The notes under the pieces were generated by a model. It was not told the DNA's origin, searched no databases, and saw only the letters and a program-made list of their open reading frames with translations. The position numbers were made by a program, and so were the translations under genes. A DNA stretch of 64,000 nt from contig NZ_LBIP01000018.1 in the NCBI RefSeq assembly GCF_001280435.1, positions 591,725-655,724 of the forward strand, read 5' to 3'. The stretch comes from Mangrovimonas xylaniphaga. Its GTDB lineage: Bacteria; Bacteroidota; Bacteroidia; Flavobacteriales; Flavobacteriaceae. Positions 43,587 through 53,471 of this stretch are shown in pieces; position 1 is the stretch's first letter; each line of letters begins with the position of its first letter.

Positions 43587-44945
43587 TCATGACAATGAAG
43601 CCCTAGGAATTATTAACGAGAAAATAGTCCCTTTACCTTCCTCTGAATAAACTTCAATATTCCCTCCATGAAGTTTTAGTATTTTATTAGTGAAGGGCAA
43701 TCCAAATCCGTAACCTTTTACGTTACGTGCATTGGACGCTCTAAAAAAAGGTTGATAGATATTTTTGATGTCTTTGGAAGGAATGCCCACCCCTTGGTCT
43801 GTAACTGTAATTATTGAGCTGTTTTCATTGGAAGTAATTTTAACCACAACTTTTTTATTGTCCGAAAACTTACAGGCATTATCCAAGACATTGTTGAGGG
43901 CTATTTTAAGCAGTCCATAATTGCCCTGAACAACCAAACTGTCAGGATCTTCGGGAACGCTGTTCAAATCCAGTTGAATTTGGTGTTCGGGACGAATTAA
44001 ATCCATACTCTGTATCACTTCCATAACCAGTTCATCCAATCTCACCTCTTGAATAAGCCCCTCACTTCCTTGATTGGTCTGGGCAAACTTTAGCAAGCTG
44101 TTTATTAGTAGATCCAATCGTTGAGCTTCCTGTTCGATTCCTTTCAAGGTATCTTGGTATTCCTCTGGATTCCGTTCCTTTATCAAGGCTATTTCTGTTT
44201 GAGTTAGAATAGCTGTCAACGGACTTTTAAGTTCATGCGATGCGTTATTAATGAAATTGCTCTGCACTTCAAAAGAAGTTTCCAACCTATCCAACATATC
44301 GTTTATGGTTTTGGACAGTTCATTCAATTCATCTTTATTATTGTTTACTGTTAACCGTTCAAAAAGATTACTGGCCCTTATGGAATTGGTTTTCTTAACA
44401 ATTTTAGAAAGAGGGCTCAACAACCTGCTCGCAAAGTACTTCCCGAGGAAATACAACAAAACACTACTGAACAAATAAATCAAAATCAAGATATTCCGAA
44501 GGTTATTTAACCCCATATTGCCATAAATATCAACCGCAGACAATACCAGATTAAAATCTCCTTGATTATCTTCTTGAATACTTCCCACATAGAAAACATT
44601 TTCTATTTTGGTTTCGTACACTTCACCTTTTCTGAGGTTTTCCAAAACTTGAGGAGGAAGCTCATCCAAACCAGCCATATCACCTTGGTCTACAGAAAAA
44701 ATATATTCTTTTTCTTCAGGAAGCTTCTGTAAATGCTTGTTACGGATATCTTCATAAATTGGCGTATTGAGTTCATCTTTATCGGCATACGCTTTTGCAG
44801 CTATAGAAGCCCTTTTGGCCAAGCGATCGCTAAAGCTATCTTCAAAGTAATTTTTGGCGAGGAAATACACCAATACAAAGGCCAACAATTGCAAAGCCCC
44901 TGCCAACCCCATAAAGATTAAGGCTATTTTATTCCTAATCTTCAT
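43587..44945 (-). CDS. Sensor histidine kinase (OmpR-type pair)
   Basis: A 452-residue inner-membrane kinase. Helix 1 spans about 8-30, a periplasmic domain of some 115 residues follows, helix 2 spans about 148-170, then HAMP (about 172-225), HisKA with NNASHELKSPLTAIL (phospho-accepting His about 240) and HATPase with NVLDNACKFSDN, DQGVGIPSKDI and GYGFGLPFTNKIL. This is the common CusS/ArcB-like architecture for envelope or metal sensing. It overlaps the start of the regulator gene on the minus strand by 11 bases. Signal unknown. Confidence 0.92.
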   Translation of the reverse strand: MKIRNKIALIFMGLAGALQLLAFVLVYFLAKNYFEDSFSDRLAKRASIAAKAYADKDELNTPIYEDIRNKHLQKLPEEKEYIFSVDQGDMAGLDELPPQVLENLRKGEVYETKIENVFYVGSIQEDNQGDFNLVLSAVDIYGNMGLNNLRNILILIYLFSSVLLYFLGKYFASRLLSPLSKIVKKTNSIRASNLFERLTVNNNKDELNELSKTINDMLDRLETSFEVQSNFINNASHELKSPLTAILTQTEIALIKERNPEEYQDTLKGIEQEAQRLDLLINSLLKFAQTNQGSEGLIQEVRLDELVMEVIQSMDLIRPEHQIQLDLNSVPEDPDSLVVQGNYGLLKIALNNVLDNACKFSDNKKVVVKITSNENSSIITVTDQGVGIPSKDIKNIYQPFFRASNARNVKGYGFGLPFTNKILKLHGGNIEVYSEEGKGTIFSLIIPRASLS

Positions 44946-45633
44946 TTTCCGAAACTTTTAAAATATAGCCCATCCCAACTACGGTATGGATTAATTTAGA
45001 CTTAAACTGCTTGTCGATTTTATTTCTGAGATAGTTAACGTACACATCTACAACATTGGTTCCCATATTAAAATTGATATCCCAAACGTTTTCCAACAAG
45101 TCTACTCGTGAAAGCACCTTGTTTTTATTTTTTAAGAAGTATTCCAATAAGCGGTATTCCGTAGAGGTGAGCTTAATTTCACTTCCACTCCTAGAGGCAA
45201 TTTTGGTATCTAAATTCAATTCTAAATCGGAAATGGACAGAACAGAACTTGTTACTGCCTTTTTTTGATGGCGCCTAGAAACCGCCCTTATTCGGGCCAA
45301 TAATTCTGAAAACTTAAAGGGTTTGGTCATGTAGTCATCGGCTCCTGTATCCAAACCTTTCACTATATTCTCTGTAGTACCCAAAGCAGAAAGAAAAATT
45401 ATTGGTATATGCCCAAACCCCATAGTCTTGATTTCTTTGGAAATATCAAAACCGTTCATTCCGGGAAGGATGACATCCAATAAGATTAAGTCTACTTTTT
45501 TTTGCTTCAGCAACTCAAAAGCAGTGGGTCCATCATAAGCTATCATGGCCTCAAACCCCGATTCATCCAACCCCTTTTTCAAAGAAGTGGCCACATTGTA
45601 TTCGTCTTCAACAATAAGGATATTTTCAACCAT
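44935..45633 (-). CDS. OmpR/PhoB-type response regulator
   Basis: A 232-residue regulator. The receiver domain has EDE near residue 10, the phospho-accepting aspartate in LILLDVILPGMNG (about 54) and the conserved KPF lysine in DDYMTKPFKFSELLARIRA. The winged helix domain (about 130-228) includes LTSTEYRLLEYFLKNKNKVLSRVDLLENVW and NVVDVYVNYLRNKID. It is the first gene of a two-gene operon with the kinase. Confidence 0.94.
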   Translation of the reverse strand: MVENILIVEDEYNVATSLKKGLDESGFEAMIAYDGPTAFELLKQKKVDLILLDVILPGMNGFDISKEIKTMGFGHIPIIFLSALGTTENIVKGLDTGADDYMTKPFKFSELLARIRAVSRRHQKKAVTSSVLSISDLELNLDTKIASRSGSEIKLTSTEYRLLEYFLKNKNKVLSRVDLLENVWDINFNMGTNVVDVYVNYLRNKIDKQFKSKLIHTVVGMGYILKVSENED

Positions 45634-45706
45634 TGATTGATGCTTTTGCTTCTCTAAAATAATTCATTTTTTTAAGATAGACAGTGTTCCTAGACCTCTT
45701 AAAAAC

Positions 45707-45735
45707 AAAAAGCCCGACTATAAAGTCAGGCTTTT
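45707..45735 (-). terminator. Terminator after the PhoX-like gene
   Basis: AAAAAGCCCGACT and AGTCAGGCTTTT pair with one mismatch around an ATAA loop, 22 bases past the stop codon at 45757. The minus strand continues TTTTTGTTTTTAAG. Confidence 0.8.
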
Positions 45736-45756
45736 GCATATTCAAAAAGCTTGATA

Positions 45757-47232
45757 CTATCTTTTCAATCCTTTAACTACATACAACATACTTCCTTCAT
45801 TGGAAGCCGTTACAGGATTCGCATTAGGATCTGTAAAACTTGGATCTACCCAACCGTGGTTTTGAGTAATCAAAAGGAAGGTTTTATCAACTCCCACAAC
45901 ATCTGAGATGTCTATCATTCCTGTGATTTCCCAAGCATTGTTGGTCGTACCATAACCCAATTCCTGAGCTTCTGTTTGGTTACACTCCAAAACGGTTTTC
46001 AATTGGTGAGAATTTAAGCTGTACTCATACAAGGAGGCAAAATGCTGTTTGTCTACAGAATCCCAATATCCATTTGGATCTTCTTGGATGTAGATATAGT
46101 TTTCAGTTACCACAATATTATCTGGACTATGGAATCTTTTAGCCTCTCCATCCACAATATCACCATCCAAGATACAAGTAATGGTTCCTGCTTGTGTTGG
46201 ATCTTCAGGGTTTAAAGTTACTTTATAAACACGACCATAGATAGAACCTTTCCCTACCAAATCGTTCTTTTTTCTTCCTGTTACACAGAAATAGATTTCT
46301 CTGTTGTTTTCTGCCGAACCTTTTCTCCAATCGATATCTTCCAACCTAGAGAATCCCATCACTCCTTTAGCCTTACATTCAGCATCCAAAAGGTTGATCT
46401 CTGTTTCTTCCAATTGTACAAACTCCATTGGATACGATTGGCCTTGTTCCATGTCCATTTCAAATTCTACATTGGGATCTGTCACTTTCAAGCCATAAAG
46501 ATTTCCTCCGTCCAAATCTCCCATATTACCAACATACATACCTAATTGACCTGAAGGTACTACGTTGTCTGAATGGTCATCTCCAATAAACACCACGGTT
46601 TTTCCTGGGTAGGCATCCTTACCAATAGCAACCGCATTTTCCGTAGACCATTGCCCCATAGCTGGTAACATAGTGGCTACAGAAGCATCGTTGGCATCTT
46701 TATAAGGATTGGTTACAAATACTCCTTTGGAAGCTCCTCCCCATTCACCTCCAGAAAGATAAAGTGGTCCAAAACCATGTTCTTCTGGTGTAATCAAAGA
46801 TCCTGAACACTGTGCAGTAGACCCCGTTGCTTCTGCATTTAAAATATATTCACCATGAACTGGCTTAAAGTTTTCATTCAAGGTAATTCTGGCGATAGAA
46901 AAGTCTGCCTCTATGTTATTGATCAATGTATAAGTACCGTCGTCGTTTTTCAAAAGTCCAGCACCATCTGCCATGGATCCGTAAACGAACTCAGGAGAGT
47001 TTTCAAGGACATCTTCTGAAGATAAAATAGGATAGATTTCAATGTTTTTAAAGCCTGGTTTCACCTCCAATAAAGAAGGCGTAGAAGAATAACTTTGGAA
47101 TTGGGTGGTTCCCGGCTTTTTTGCTGCAGAAGCAACCTCTACATTTTGAGCCAGCTCTTCTTTAGCTACCTCATTGTCACAGGACAACAATGAACAAGCT
47201 GCCAAAGACGATAAAAAGAAAATGTTTTTCAT
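45757..47232 (-). CDS. PhoX-like (DUF839) secreted lipoprotein
   Basis: A 491-residue lipoprotein: MKNIFFLSSLAACSLLSC has the lipid-accepting Cys18. It contains blocks typical of PhoX/DUF839 phosphatases: FSRLEDIDWRKGSAENNREIYF (given in part; PhoX members have F-R-P-E-D/E there), GRVYKVTLNPEDPTQAGTI and HSPDNIVVTENYIYIQED, followed by EITGMIDIS. PhoX enzymes are Ca2+-dependent alkaline phosphatases. The protein lies downstream of, but separate from, the phosphoesterase operon, so both may act on extracellular phosphate compounds. A catalytic role here is not certain. Confidence 0.65.
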   Translation of the reverse strand: MKNIFFLSSLAACSLLSCDNEVAKEELAQNVEVASAAKKPGTTQFQSYSSTPSLLEVKPGFKNIEIYPILSSEDVLENSPEFVYGSMADGAGLLKNDDGTYTLINNIEADFSIARITLNENFKPVHGEYILNAEATGSTAQCSGSLITPEEHGFGPLYLSGGEWGGASKGVFVTNPYKDANDASVATMLPAMGQWSTENAVAIGKDAYPGKTVVFIGDDHSDNVVPSGQLGMYVGNMGDLDGGNLYGLKVTDPNVEFEMDMEQGQSYPMEFVQLEETEINLLDAECKAKGVMGFSRLEDIDWRKGSAENNREIYFCVTGRKKNDLVGKGSIYGRVYKVTLNPEDPTQAGTITCILDGDIVDGEAKRFHSPDNIVVTENYIYIQEDPNGYWDSVDKQHFASLYEYSLNSHQLKTVLECNQTEAQELGYGTTNNAWEITGMIDISDVVGVDKTFLLITQNHGWVDPSFTDPNANPVTASNEGSMLYVVKGLKR

Positions 47233-47444
47233 TTTTTTTTAGTTTTTAGAATGGATTAATGTTTTGATAAAAATATTTCAACAAATCCTCCCTGTGGTTA
47301 ACTAAAAATTGGTATTAAATGAAAAAATTGTTTCGAAAATGTTATCAATGTAAATTTTAAGGAACTGTTTAAAACCATTCCAAATAAAACATTGTCAATC
47401 AGTTAAAAAAGTGAAATTAAACGAGAAAGTTCCCTGTAGAACTA

Positions 47445-50400
47445 TTAAAAGCCAAAACCTAGTCCAAAGCTTACCCTAGGCCCATCCACCGAATCAAATA
47501 CCCCTAGATTGGCAGTGAGCAAATCGGCACCGTTTACAAACAAACCCCCTCCATAAGAATTGTGCCATCTATCAGAATCTTCATGAGTCCACCAAACACG
47601 TCCATAATCAAAACTTCCGTACATCCCTATTTTGATAGGAACCAAGGCTGTTTTTAAATTACTGAAACTATATCGCACATCCGTATTCTGATAAAAGGCT
47701 GTTTTTCCTGTAAAGCGCTGGTTTCGGAAACCTCTTAAACCGTCCAATCCTCCTATTGAAGCAGCTTGATAGAATTCAAAATCATCTCCCATATTCACGT
47801 GCCCTTTCAAAGTCGTAGCCAAAACCAACTTGCCAGAATGGTTTAGTTTATGGGCAATGCCCAATTTTGGAATAAGATACCCGTAGCCTCTACTTCCCTT
47901 ATCCAAATTCTGTTTGTAACCCAAGTCCAAATTGAACAACAAACCCATAGTTGGATAGGCTCTATTGTCATAATTAACAAAATGATAGCGTGCATTGACC
48001 CCTCCAAACTGTACTTCATCAAAAATATACTCAGGCAACTCCCCACTATGCTCATACACATACCTGTTTTGTGTATCATGGACTTCAGTAGATTCATACC
48101 CGACGGCGAGACTGAGTTCACTTCCTCGTTTTGAATTCCATACCAAAGCTGGTGCCGCCAAAAAGGACCGGACCTTAACCCTATTGTAATTCAAGCCAAA
48201 ATCATCATCGTAATTCGATGTCTCATTACCATAGCCAAAGAAGTTTAACGTGTAATTAGGACTTTGAAAACCTGCATTCAATCGCAGATTCAAACCTCCC
48301 ACAACATTGGCAAATTCTCCCCTGTACAATAACTCATAACCATCTGTAGCAAAATAATAGGCGGCCCGAAACTTATGCTGTGAAGTAAAAGGATTTCTCT
48401 CAAAACCATATCTAGTGTAAGTATCCGATATCCCTATTTTCAAACCATCGTCTGGATTAGCTCCCAGAATTGGAATTAATTGATTGACGTTATTCTTTAC
48501 CTTTTTATAATCATAAACATTGGTATTATAGTCATCCCTTAATTTAATGTGAGCCTTTTTAGCTTGACTCAAATCGTTCTTTTTGGACTTATAATCATAG
48601 ATGACCACGTTTTTTCCTTTTTCTACAATAAATTCATCATTGTTCTGCCCTCCAATCAACCGAATTTTGATTCGCTTACTTTTCCCTTTCACTTCAAAGG
48701 TATCTTCATCATCCAAACCATAAATCCAAATTTCATTCGTTTCTTTGGGGTCATAAATTCTATGGTGAAATTGGTCCTTGACAGTTCCATCCTTTTTCCT
48801 GAGTACGGTTACTTCAACCCTGCCATCCTCCAAAGCTTCCACCAAAATATAATCGTCCTTATTGGTCGCTGTCACCACCCCAAATCGGCTAATCAACTTA
48901 TAATACCTATCGGAAATTATCTGTAAATTAGAACGACGCCGTTTTAAAATATGTTTGATTCTGTCTACGGTTTCATCCTGAACTTCCTTAGGCAAATAGG
49001 CAAAGGCCTCTTCTATCACTTCGTCGGTAACATGCTCTTGAATATAGGCTACCTGAGCGTCCCAAACCGACTTATCAACATCTACCAAAAATGCCATATC
49101 CAAAGGAAAAGGCTCCGCATTGACGCCTTTCACATCCTTCAAATCCGGTGTATACGATCTCAAGACACGAGCGGCAGGAATCAAAGTTACCCCTGCCCCC
49201 AACATAAAACCTTCCGACATCATACTAAACGACTGATCCCTGTCGCGCGGCAAAGCTCGATAGACCTTTTTACCATCTTCCTTAAATTTCATCCACCGCC
49301 ATTGGTCATGGTGCCTATCCCAATCACCAATGAGCATATCAAACAATCTGGAACGCACAAAATGTACTTGGTCAATTCTCACATCTTCATCGGAATGCAC
49401 TTCCTTGATAACATCCAAAGTACTGATGACATCCCCTGTAAACCCTCCCTCTGCAAGATGCATATGTCCATCGGAGCCATGTTCTTCAAAAAGGTACAGT
49501 TCATTCCCAAATTCATCATTAAACTCCTTAAGGGCATTTTGCTTTGGTACATAATACAATTTTGGATTCAAATGATACACCCCAACCGCATCAGACAAGG
49601 TACCAACCGTTAAAGGAGCATAGGGATGGGCACCCGTAAAAACATCCAGCACCAACTGTTCACTGGCCGTATCCTCAAATTGGCCTTCTACATATTGATC
49701 CTTGAACATGGAAGCTTGAATGTATTGGGTGGCACTTTTACGCACTGCTCGCATCACATATTGTTTCCCATCGGCATCCTTCAAGCGCAAAGAACGTGAC
49801 TGAGTGCCTCCTCCTTTTCTTATGGGAATCAGTCCTCCATACAAAGTATCTAAATTGACGGTTTTGGCTGTAACCGGAGTGCTGTAATACTGTCTATAGC
49901 GTTCTCCCCACAAGAATTTATAAAAATTAGATTTCTCGGTTTCTTCTTTAGAATATAGCGAAGCCGAAATGGAATCCTGGAATTGCTCAGGATAATTAAC
50001 GTTAGAATGTTGTTTTGCTTTGTGAATCTGCTTTTTAAAAACACAGTTGTTGGAATAGGTTTCAAAAAACTGAACGTCGGTAGATTGGTCCTTATGAATG
50101 TTCAAAAGTGCAAAACCGTACTCTCCCCATCCAAAATCACCTTCTCTATATCGTACTCCCGTTTCTTTGGAACCTGAACCACTGATAATCTGTGTTAAAT
50201 TATCCCGTTGAAGAAACTGTATACTATGTTCGTGCCCGGAAAGGAAAATCACCTTGTCATTTTGTTGGGCCGCTGCAATCAAGTTTTTACGCAAATCGTT
50301 ATAAAACCAATTGGAAATATCGGCATTGGAAATTCCGGAAGTACTTCGCAAAATATTCTTGAAGGTTCCCAAACCAGGTAAAGGTTTCATATGGTCCAAA

Positions 50401-51101
50401 AACGCATACTGCCCGCCATGAGGACCATTGGTAAACATGGGGTGGTGAATGGCCACCAAAGTGGTTTTCCCCCGAGCCTTTTTGATTTCACTTCTGAACT
50501 CATCCAAAAAAAGGGCTCTGGTATTGATGTCGCAATCGTCATTAATGGTCGGGAACTTATTCCAATTGGTAATGTACCATTGCGAATCTACTAGCAACAA
50601 CACCACATCATCACTAAGGTTCACTTTTTCAATAGGACAGCCATTTTCTGGCTGAAAGGTATTTTTACCCAAAGCCTTTTCTACATACTTTTCTTGACGC
50701 TTCAAGCCATCAAGTCCAGAGTACCAGTCGTGATTTCCAGGAATAAAATAGACCTTTCCTGGAAATTTGGCAGCAATGTCCGTTTGTAGCTGCAAAGCCT
50801 TTTCGGCTGCTTCGTGTCCTTTATGGTCTTTATCAGGGAATCCTTTGGGGTAAATATTATCCCCAAGAAACATCAAAATATCATTTTCATCGGCGGCTTG
50901 AAAATTATTATAGAGTGCATTCAATGACCTCGAAGGCCCTCCATCATCATCTGGTTTTCCCGCATCCCCTATCAAAAACACATTAAGCGTTTCCTTATCT
51001 ACATGCTGAATCTGCTCAGGTTGTGGCTGATCATAAAAATAGTTATGGCTTGCACAGCCAACCAACATTACAGAAAGGAGAACAAATAATTTGTACTTCA
51101 T
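47445..51101 (-). CDS. Lipoprotein with a purple-acid-phosphatase-like domain, a kinase-like middle region and an outer-membrane barrel
   Basis: A 1,218-residue protein. Start ATG 51101 gives the lipoprotein signal MKYKLFVLLSVMLVGC (Cys16). Residues 40-300 hold all five blocks of purple-acid-type metallophosphoesterases: GDAG (45-48), GDNIY (80-84), GNHD (122-125), VAIHHPMF (216-223) and GHEH (289-292). Residues about 430-640 have an unexplained module with VMRAVRK (449-455), SEQLVLD (480-486), GDWDRHHDQWRW (592-603) and RALPRDRDQSFS (615-626), resembling the lysine, helix-C, catalytic-loop and metal-loop segments of CotH/FAM20-type atypical kinases. From about 930 the sequence is a surface-antigen-type beta barrel (ending VSFGLGFGF). 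Last gene of a three-gene operon. Confidence 0.85.
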   Translation of the reverse strand: MKYKLFVLLSVMLVGCASHNYFYDQPQPEQIQHVDKETLNVFLIGDAGKPDDDGGPSRSLNALYNNFQAADENDILMFLGDNIYPKGFPDKDHKGHEAAEKALQLQTDIAAKFPGKVYFIPGNHDWYSGLDGLKRQEKYVEKALGKNTFQPENGCPIEKVNLSDDVVLLLVDSQWYITNWNKFPTINDDCDINTRALFLDEFRSEIKKARGKTTLVAIHHPMFTNGPHGGQYAFLDHMKPLPGLGTFKNILRSTSGISNADISNWFYNDLRKNLIAAAQQNDKVIFLSGHEHSIQFLQRDNLTQIISGSGSKETGVRYREGDFGWGEYGFALLNIHKDQSTDVQFFETYSNNCVFKKQIHKAKQHSNVNYPEQFQDSISASLYSKEETEKSNFYKFLWGERYRQYYSTPVTAKTVNLDTLYGGLIPIRKGGGTQSRSLRLKDADGKQYVMRAVRKSATQYIQASMFKDQYVEGQFEDTASEQLVLDVFTGAHPYAPLTVGTLSDAVGVYHLNPKLYYVPKQNALKEFNDEFGNELYLFEEHGSDGHMHLAEGGFTGDVISTLDVIKEVHSDEDVRIDQVHFVRSRLFDMLIGDWDRHHDQWRWMKFKEDGKKVYRALPRDRDQSFSMMSEGFMLGAGVTLIPAARVLRSYTPDLKDVKGVNAEPFPLDMAFLVDVDKSVWDAQVAYIQEHVTDEVIEEAFAYLPKEVQDETVDRIKHILKRRRSNLQIISDRYYKLISRFGVVTATNKDDYILVEALEDGRVEVTVLRKKDGTVKDQFHHRIYDPKETNEIWIYGLDDEDTFEVKGKSKRIKIRLIGGQNNDEFIVEKGKNVVIYDYKSKKNDLSQAKKAHIKLRDDYNTNVYDYKKVKNNVNQLIPILGANPDDGLKIGISDTYTRYGFERNPFTSQHKFRAAYYFATDGYELLYRGEFANVVGGLNLRLNAGFQSPNYTLNFFGYGNETSNYDDDFGLNYNRVKVRSFLAAPALVWNSKRGSELSLAVGYESTEVHDTQNRYVYEHSGELPEYIFDEVQFGGVNARYHFVNYDNRAYPTMGLLFNLDLGYKQNLDKGSRGYGYLIPKLGIAHKLNHSGKLVLATTLKGHVNMGDDFEFYQAASIGGLDGLRGFRNQRFTGKTAFYQNTDVRYSFSNLKTALVPIKIGMYGSFDYGRVWWTHEDSDRWHNSYGGGLFVNGADLLTANLGVFDSVDGPRVSFGLGFGF

Positions 51102-51114
51102 AGAAAAGGATATC

Positions 51115-53460
51115 TTATAGGGAAACTTCCAAATCGGCAATAGAGGCCAAAGTTCCCAACTTTTTAAGGTTAGGATTGATTTCTGCCCGCAAAGCCTTAA
51201 TGCCACTGGCTCCTTGAAGTTCTTCCAATTCCACAATTTCTATGGAACTGCCTATATATTTTTTAGATTGTAAAAACTCAAAATAGTTGAGATATTCCTG
51301 TTCTACTTCATTGCTGGAATACACTACACACAACTTATGGGGCTGTGTCAAACGCTCATTGGTTCCCTTTATATGGGCCTTGTCAATGCGCTTCTTAATC
51401 ATTTCGTAGCGCACATTGTAGGCTCCATCCACATCAAAATGCTTTTCATCAATACGGTAGCGAATGGTCAAAGGCACATCATAAACCAAAATCAAAGAGG
51501 CCACTTCCAACTGAATTGGGAACTTGTCATGCTGATCGTAGTACATGGCTTCCATTTCGCACATCACCTGAAGCTGCCACAACCTTAGATTATACAGAAC
51601 AGACTCATGATAATTGCCATGCTCGGCAATAGACTGCCCAACATACATATTGTGCTCGATGCCGTCTGTTTTGAATTTTTCAAAATAATGAGGAAAGATT
51701 GCCTGAGCTCTTTCTTGCTGTTTATCCAAAAATGCCGAAAGCTTTTTATTAATCAGGTTAACCGTTTGGTCATAATCCTTTCTGGCAAGGTAAAGCGATC
51801 CTGTTTCTTCATCTAAGGATTTCAAGAATGCCTTTACAGAATCGGTTTGTGTACCCGAGGCAATCAAATGGTCAAACAATGGCAAGATATGTTGATCAAA
51901 AAACAGGTGAATTTCCTGTTCCGTATTACTATGAAAATCTGCTTCCAATTCAAAAACATGCTTGTCTATTTGATACACCAACTGTTCGTAAAATGGCATG
52001 TTTTGACTGGCTATCAATTCCTGCAGGATCAATTTGGACTCCTGCAAGGCCAACAACAAATCTTGTTTTATGGCTCTATTTCTAGCATCAGATGAGCCTA
52101 CAACATCTATTTGTCCATACAAAGGATGTACATTTTCAAATACAATTTCATGGAAGGTTGGCGATTCACCCAAACTTTTATTTTGAATATAGGCATTGGC
52201 CTCTTCCACAAAACGCCATTGCACTGAAGGATGAATAGAGGTACACTCGTTTTGTATCACGGCACTCACCTCATTTTCATACTCGGTAATGGTACGTTTT
52301 ACATAACTCAATATAAACGGCATAATGCTATCCAACTTCACCATATTAATGGCATTAAGCTGATTGGCCTGATAGGTGGCCAATTCTATAATAAACTGAA
52401 GTTCTCCATCAATTACCATAGGCAGTAGCACCGCACTTTTCAATTCCTTTTCCACTAAGGAATCCCGCAAACGATTCCCTTTTGATTCTTTTTGGTAACG
52501 ATCTATATTTGGAATGATCACTGGCTGGTGCTCCACAAACAAACGTTTATAGATGTATTTACAGGCATAATTGCTACAGGTAAGCTTATCTCCCTTTTTC
52601 AATGTCAGAGCTCCCAAACCTTTATCAAACGGAGGTAAAAGCTGGTTGCCGTCTACCTTGTAACTACCAACCTCCAAATCCTCTATGCCAAAAATCTTTC
52701 TGATATCTTCAACTATGGCTTCGTAACTCTCTTTACCCGGTTGAATTAGATGGGTTTTAAAAGCTTCAATTTGATGGTCCAAGGTTACATCTATCATATT
52801 CACAATACCGAAACCTTCCACCGTCCAAGAATCCTTTGGGAAATAGCGTCCCCAAACACTGGTATCATGGGCATTGGTCAATAATTCATTCAAGATATCT
52901 TCCGTAATCTCTATCGCACTGGTATTGGGATACATATCTATAAAATCGGCATTGTAAGTTACCCTATAAACCTTTGTATTTCCTTCTTCGTCCTGTAAAC
53001 TAATTTGTTTCGGTTTTCCAAAATCGACATTAAAACCGTAGTGTTTATTGAGAATGATGGCATATGGCATAAGGTTTAGCGCCTCTTCGGATTCCTTATA
53101 AAGCTTTCTTAGGGCTTCCCCTGTATTCGAAATGGTATGATTGTTAATCTCTTTAAACCTTTCGGAAACGTAAAAAAACTGATTGGAATATGGAAATACC
53201 GCAGCCTTGATCTCATTACTGCCCAAAACCGCCGGGAACAGAAAGGCCATGACCTGATCAATTTCTTTTCGGTAGGCATCAAATTCCTCTGTTGAAGAGG
53301 TGCCCGTTACCAAGGCTGGACATTGTTCAAAAATAGCCAATACCTGTTCTGCCTGAAAACGCTCCATTGGATTACTGGAATCCAATAAGCCCTCAAAGCG
53401 ATCCTTTAAGTATCTAAATGAGATAATAGGTTTAAAAGGTCCTGTGTTAAAATTTTCCAT
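51115..53460 (-). CDS. Large GAF-like cytosolic protein of unknown function
   Basis: A 781-residue protein with no signal peptide or membrane helix. Residues about 280-400 look like a GAF domain (VIIPNIDRYQK...LVEKELKSAVLLPMVIDGELQFIIELA). Around 445-490 the stretch FENVHPLYGQIDVVGSSDARNRA is well ordered and looks like a conserved motif in Bacteroidota homologues, function unknown. The rest is largely helical, with charged segments (residues about 510-680). It does not show the metal-binding aspartates of class III nucleotidyl cyclases. Eleven bases after the HD/PycTM gene and 13 before the phosphoesterase-barrel gene on the same strand, so the three are very likely cotranscribed. Confidence 0.6.
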   Translation of the reverse strand: MENFNTGPFKPIISFRYLKDRFEGLLDSSNPMERFQAEQVLAIFEQCPALVTGTSSTEEFDAYRKEIDQVMAFLFPAVLGSNEIKAAVFPYSNQFFYVSERFKEINNHTISNTGEALRKLYKESEEALNLMPYAIILNKHYGFNVDFGKPKQISLQDEEGNTKVYRVTYNADFIDMYPNTSAIEITEDILNELLTNAHDTSVWGRYFPKDSWTVEGFGIVNMIDVTLDHQIEAFKTHLIQPGKESYEAIVEDIRKIFGIEDLEVGSYKVDGNQLLPPFDKGLGALTLKKGDKLTCSNYACKYIYKRLFVEHQPVIIPNIDRYQKESKGNRLRDSLVEKELKSAVLLPMVIDGELQFIIELATYQANQLNAINMVKLDSIMPFILSYVKRTITEYENEVSAVIQNECTSIHPSVQWRFVEEANAYIQNKSLGESPTFHEIVFENVHPLYGQIDVVGSSDARNRAIKQDLLLALQESKLILQELIASQNMPFYEQLVYQIDKHVFELEADFHSNTEQEIHLFFDQHILPLFDHLIASGTQTDSVKAFLKSLDEETGSLYLARKDYDQTVNLINKKLSAFLDKQQERAQAIFPHYFEKFKTDGIEHNMYVGQSIAEHGNYHESVLYNLRLWQLQVMCEMEAMYYDQHDKFPIQLEVASLILVYDVPLTIRYRIDEKHFDVDGAYNVRYEMIKKRIDKAHIKGTNERLTQPHKLCVVYSSNEVEQEYLNYFEFLQSKKYIGSSIEIVELEELQGASGIKALRAEINPNLKKLGTLASIADLEVSL

Positions 53461-53471
53461 AGGCTATTAGG

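Noticed and set aside
48951..49613. 220-codon plus-strand frame
   Set aside because: Antisense to the phosphatase-barrel lipoprotein gene; no recognisable features.
51115..53460. 781-residue GAF-like protein as the pyrimidine cyclase of a Pycsar pair
   Set aside because: I cannot find the class III cyclase metal aspartates or a catalytic core; it stays an unknown protein until structure prediction.
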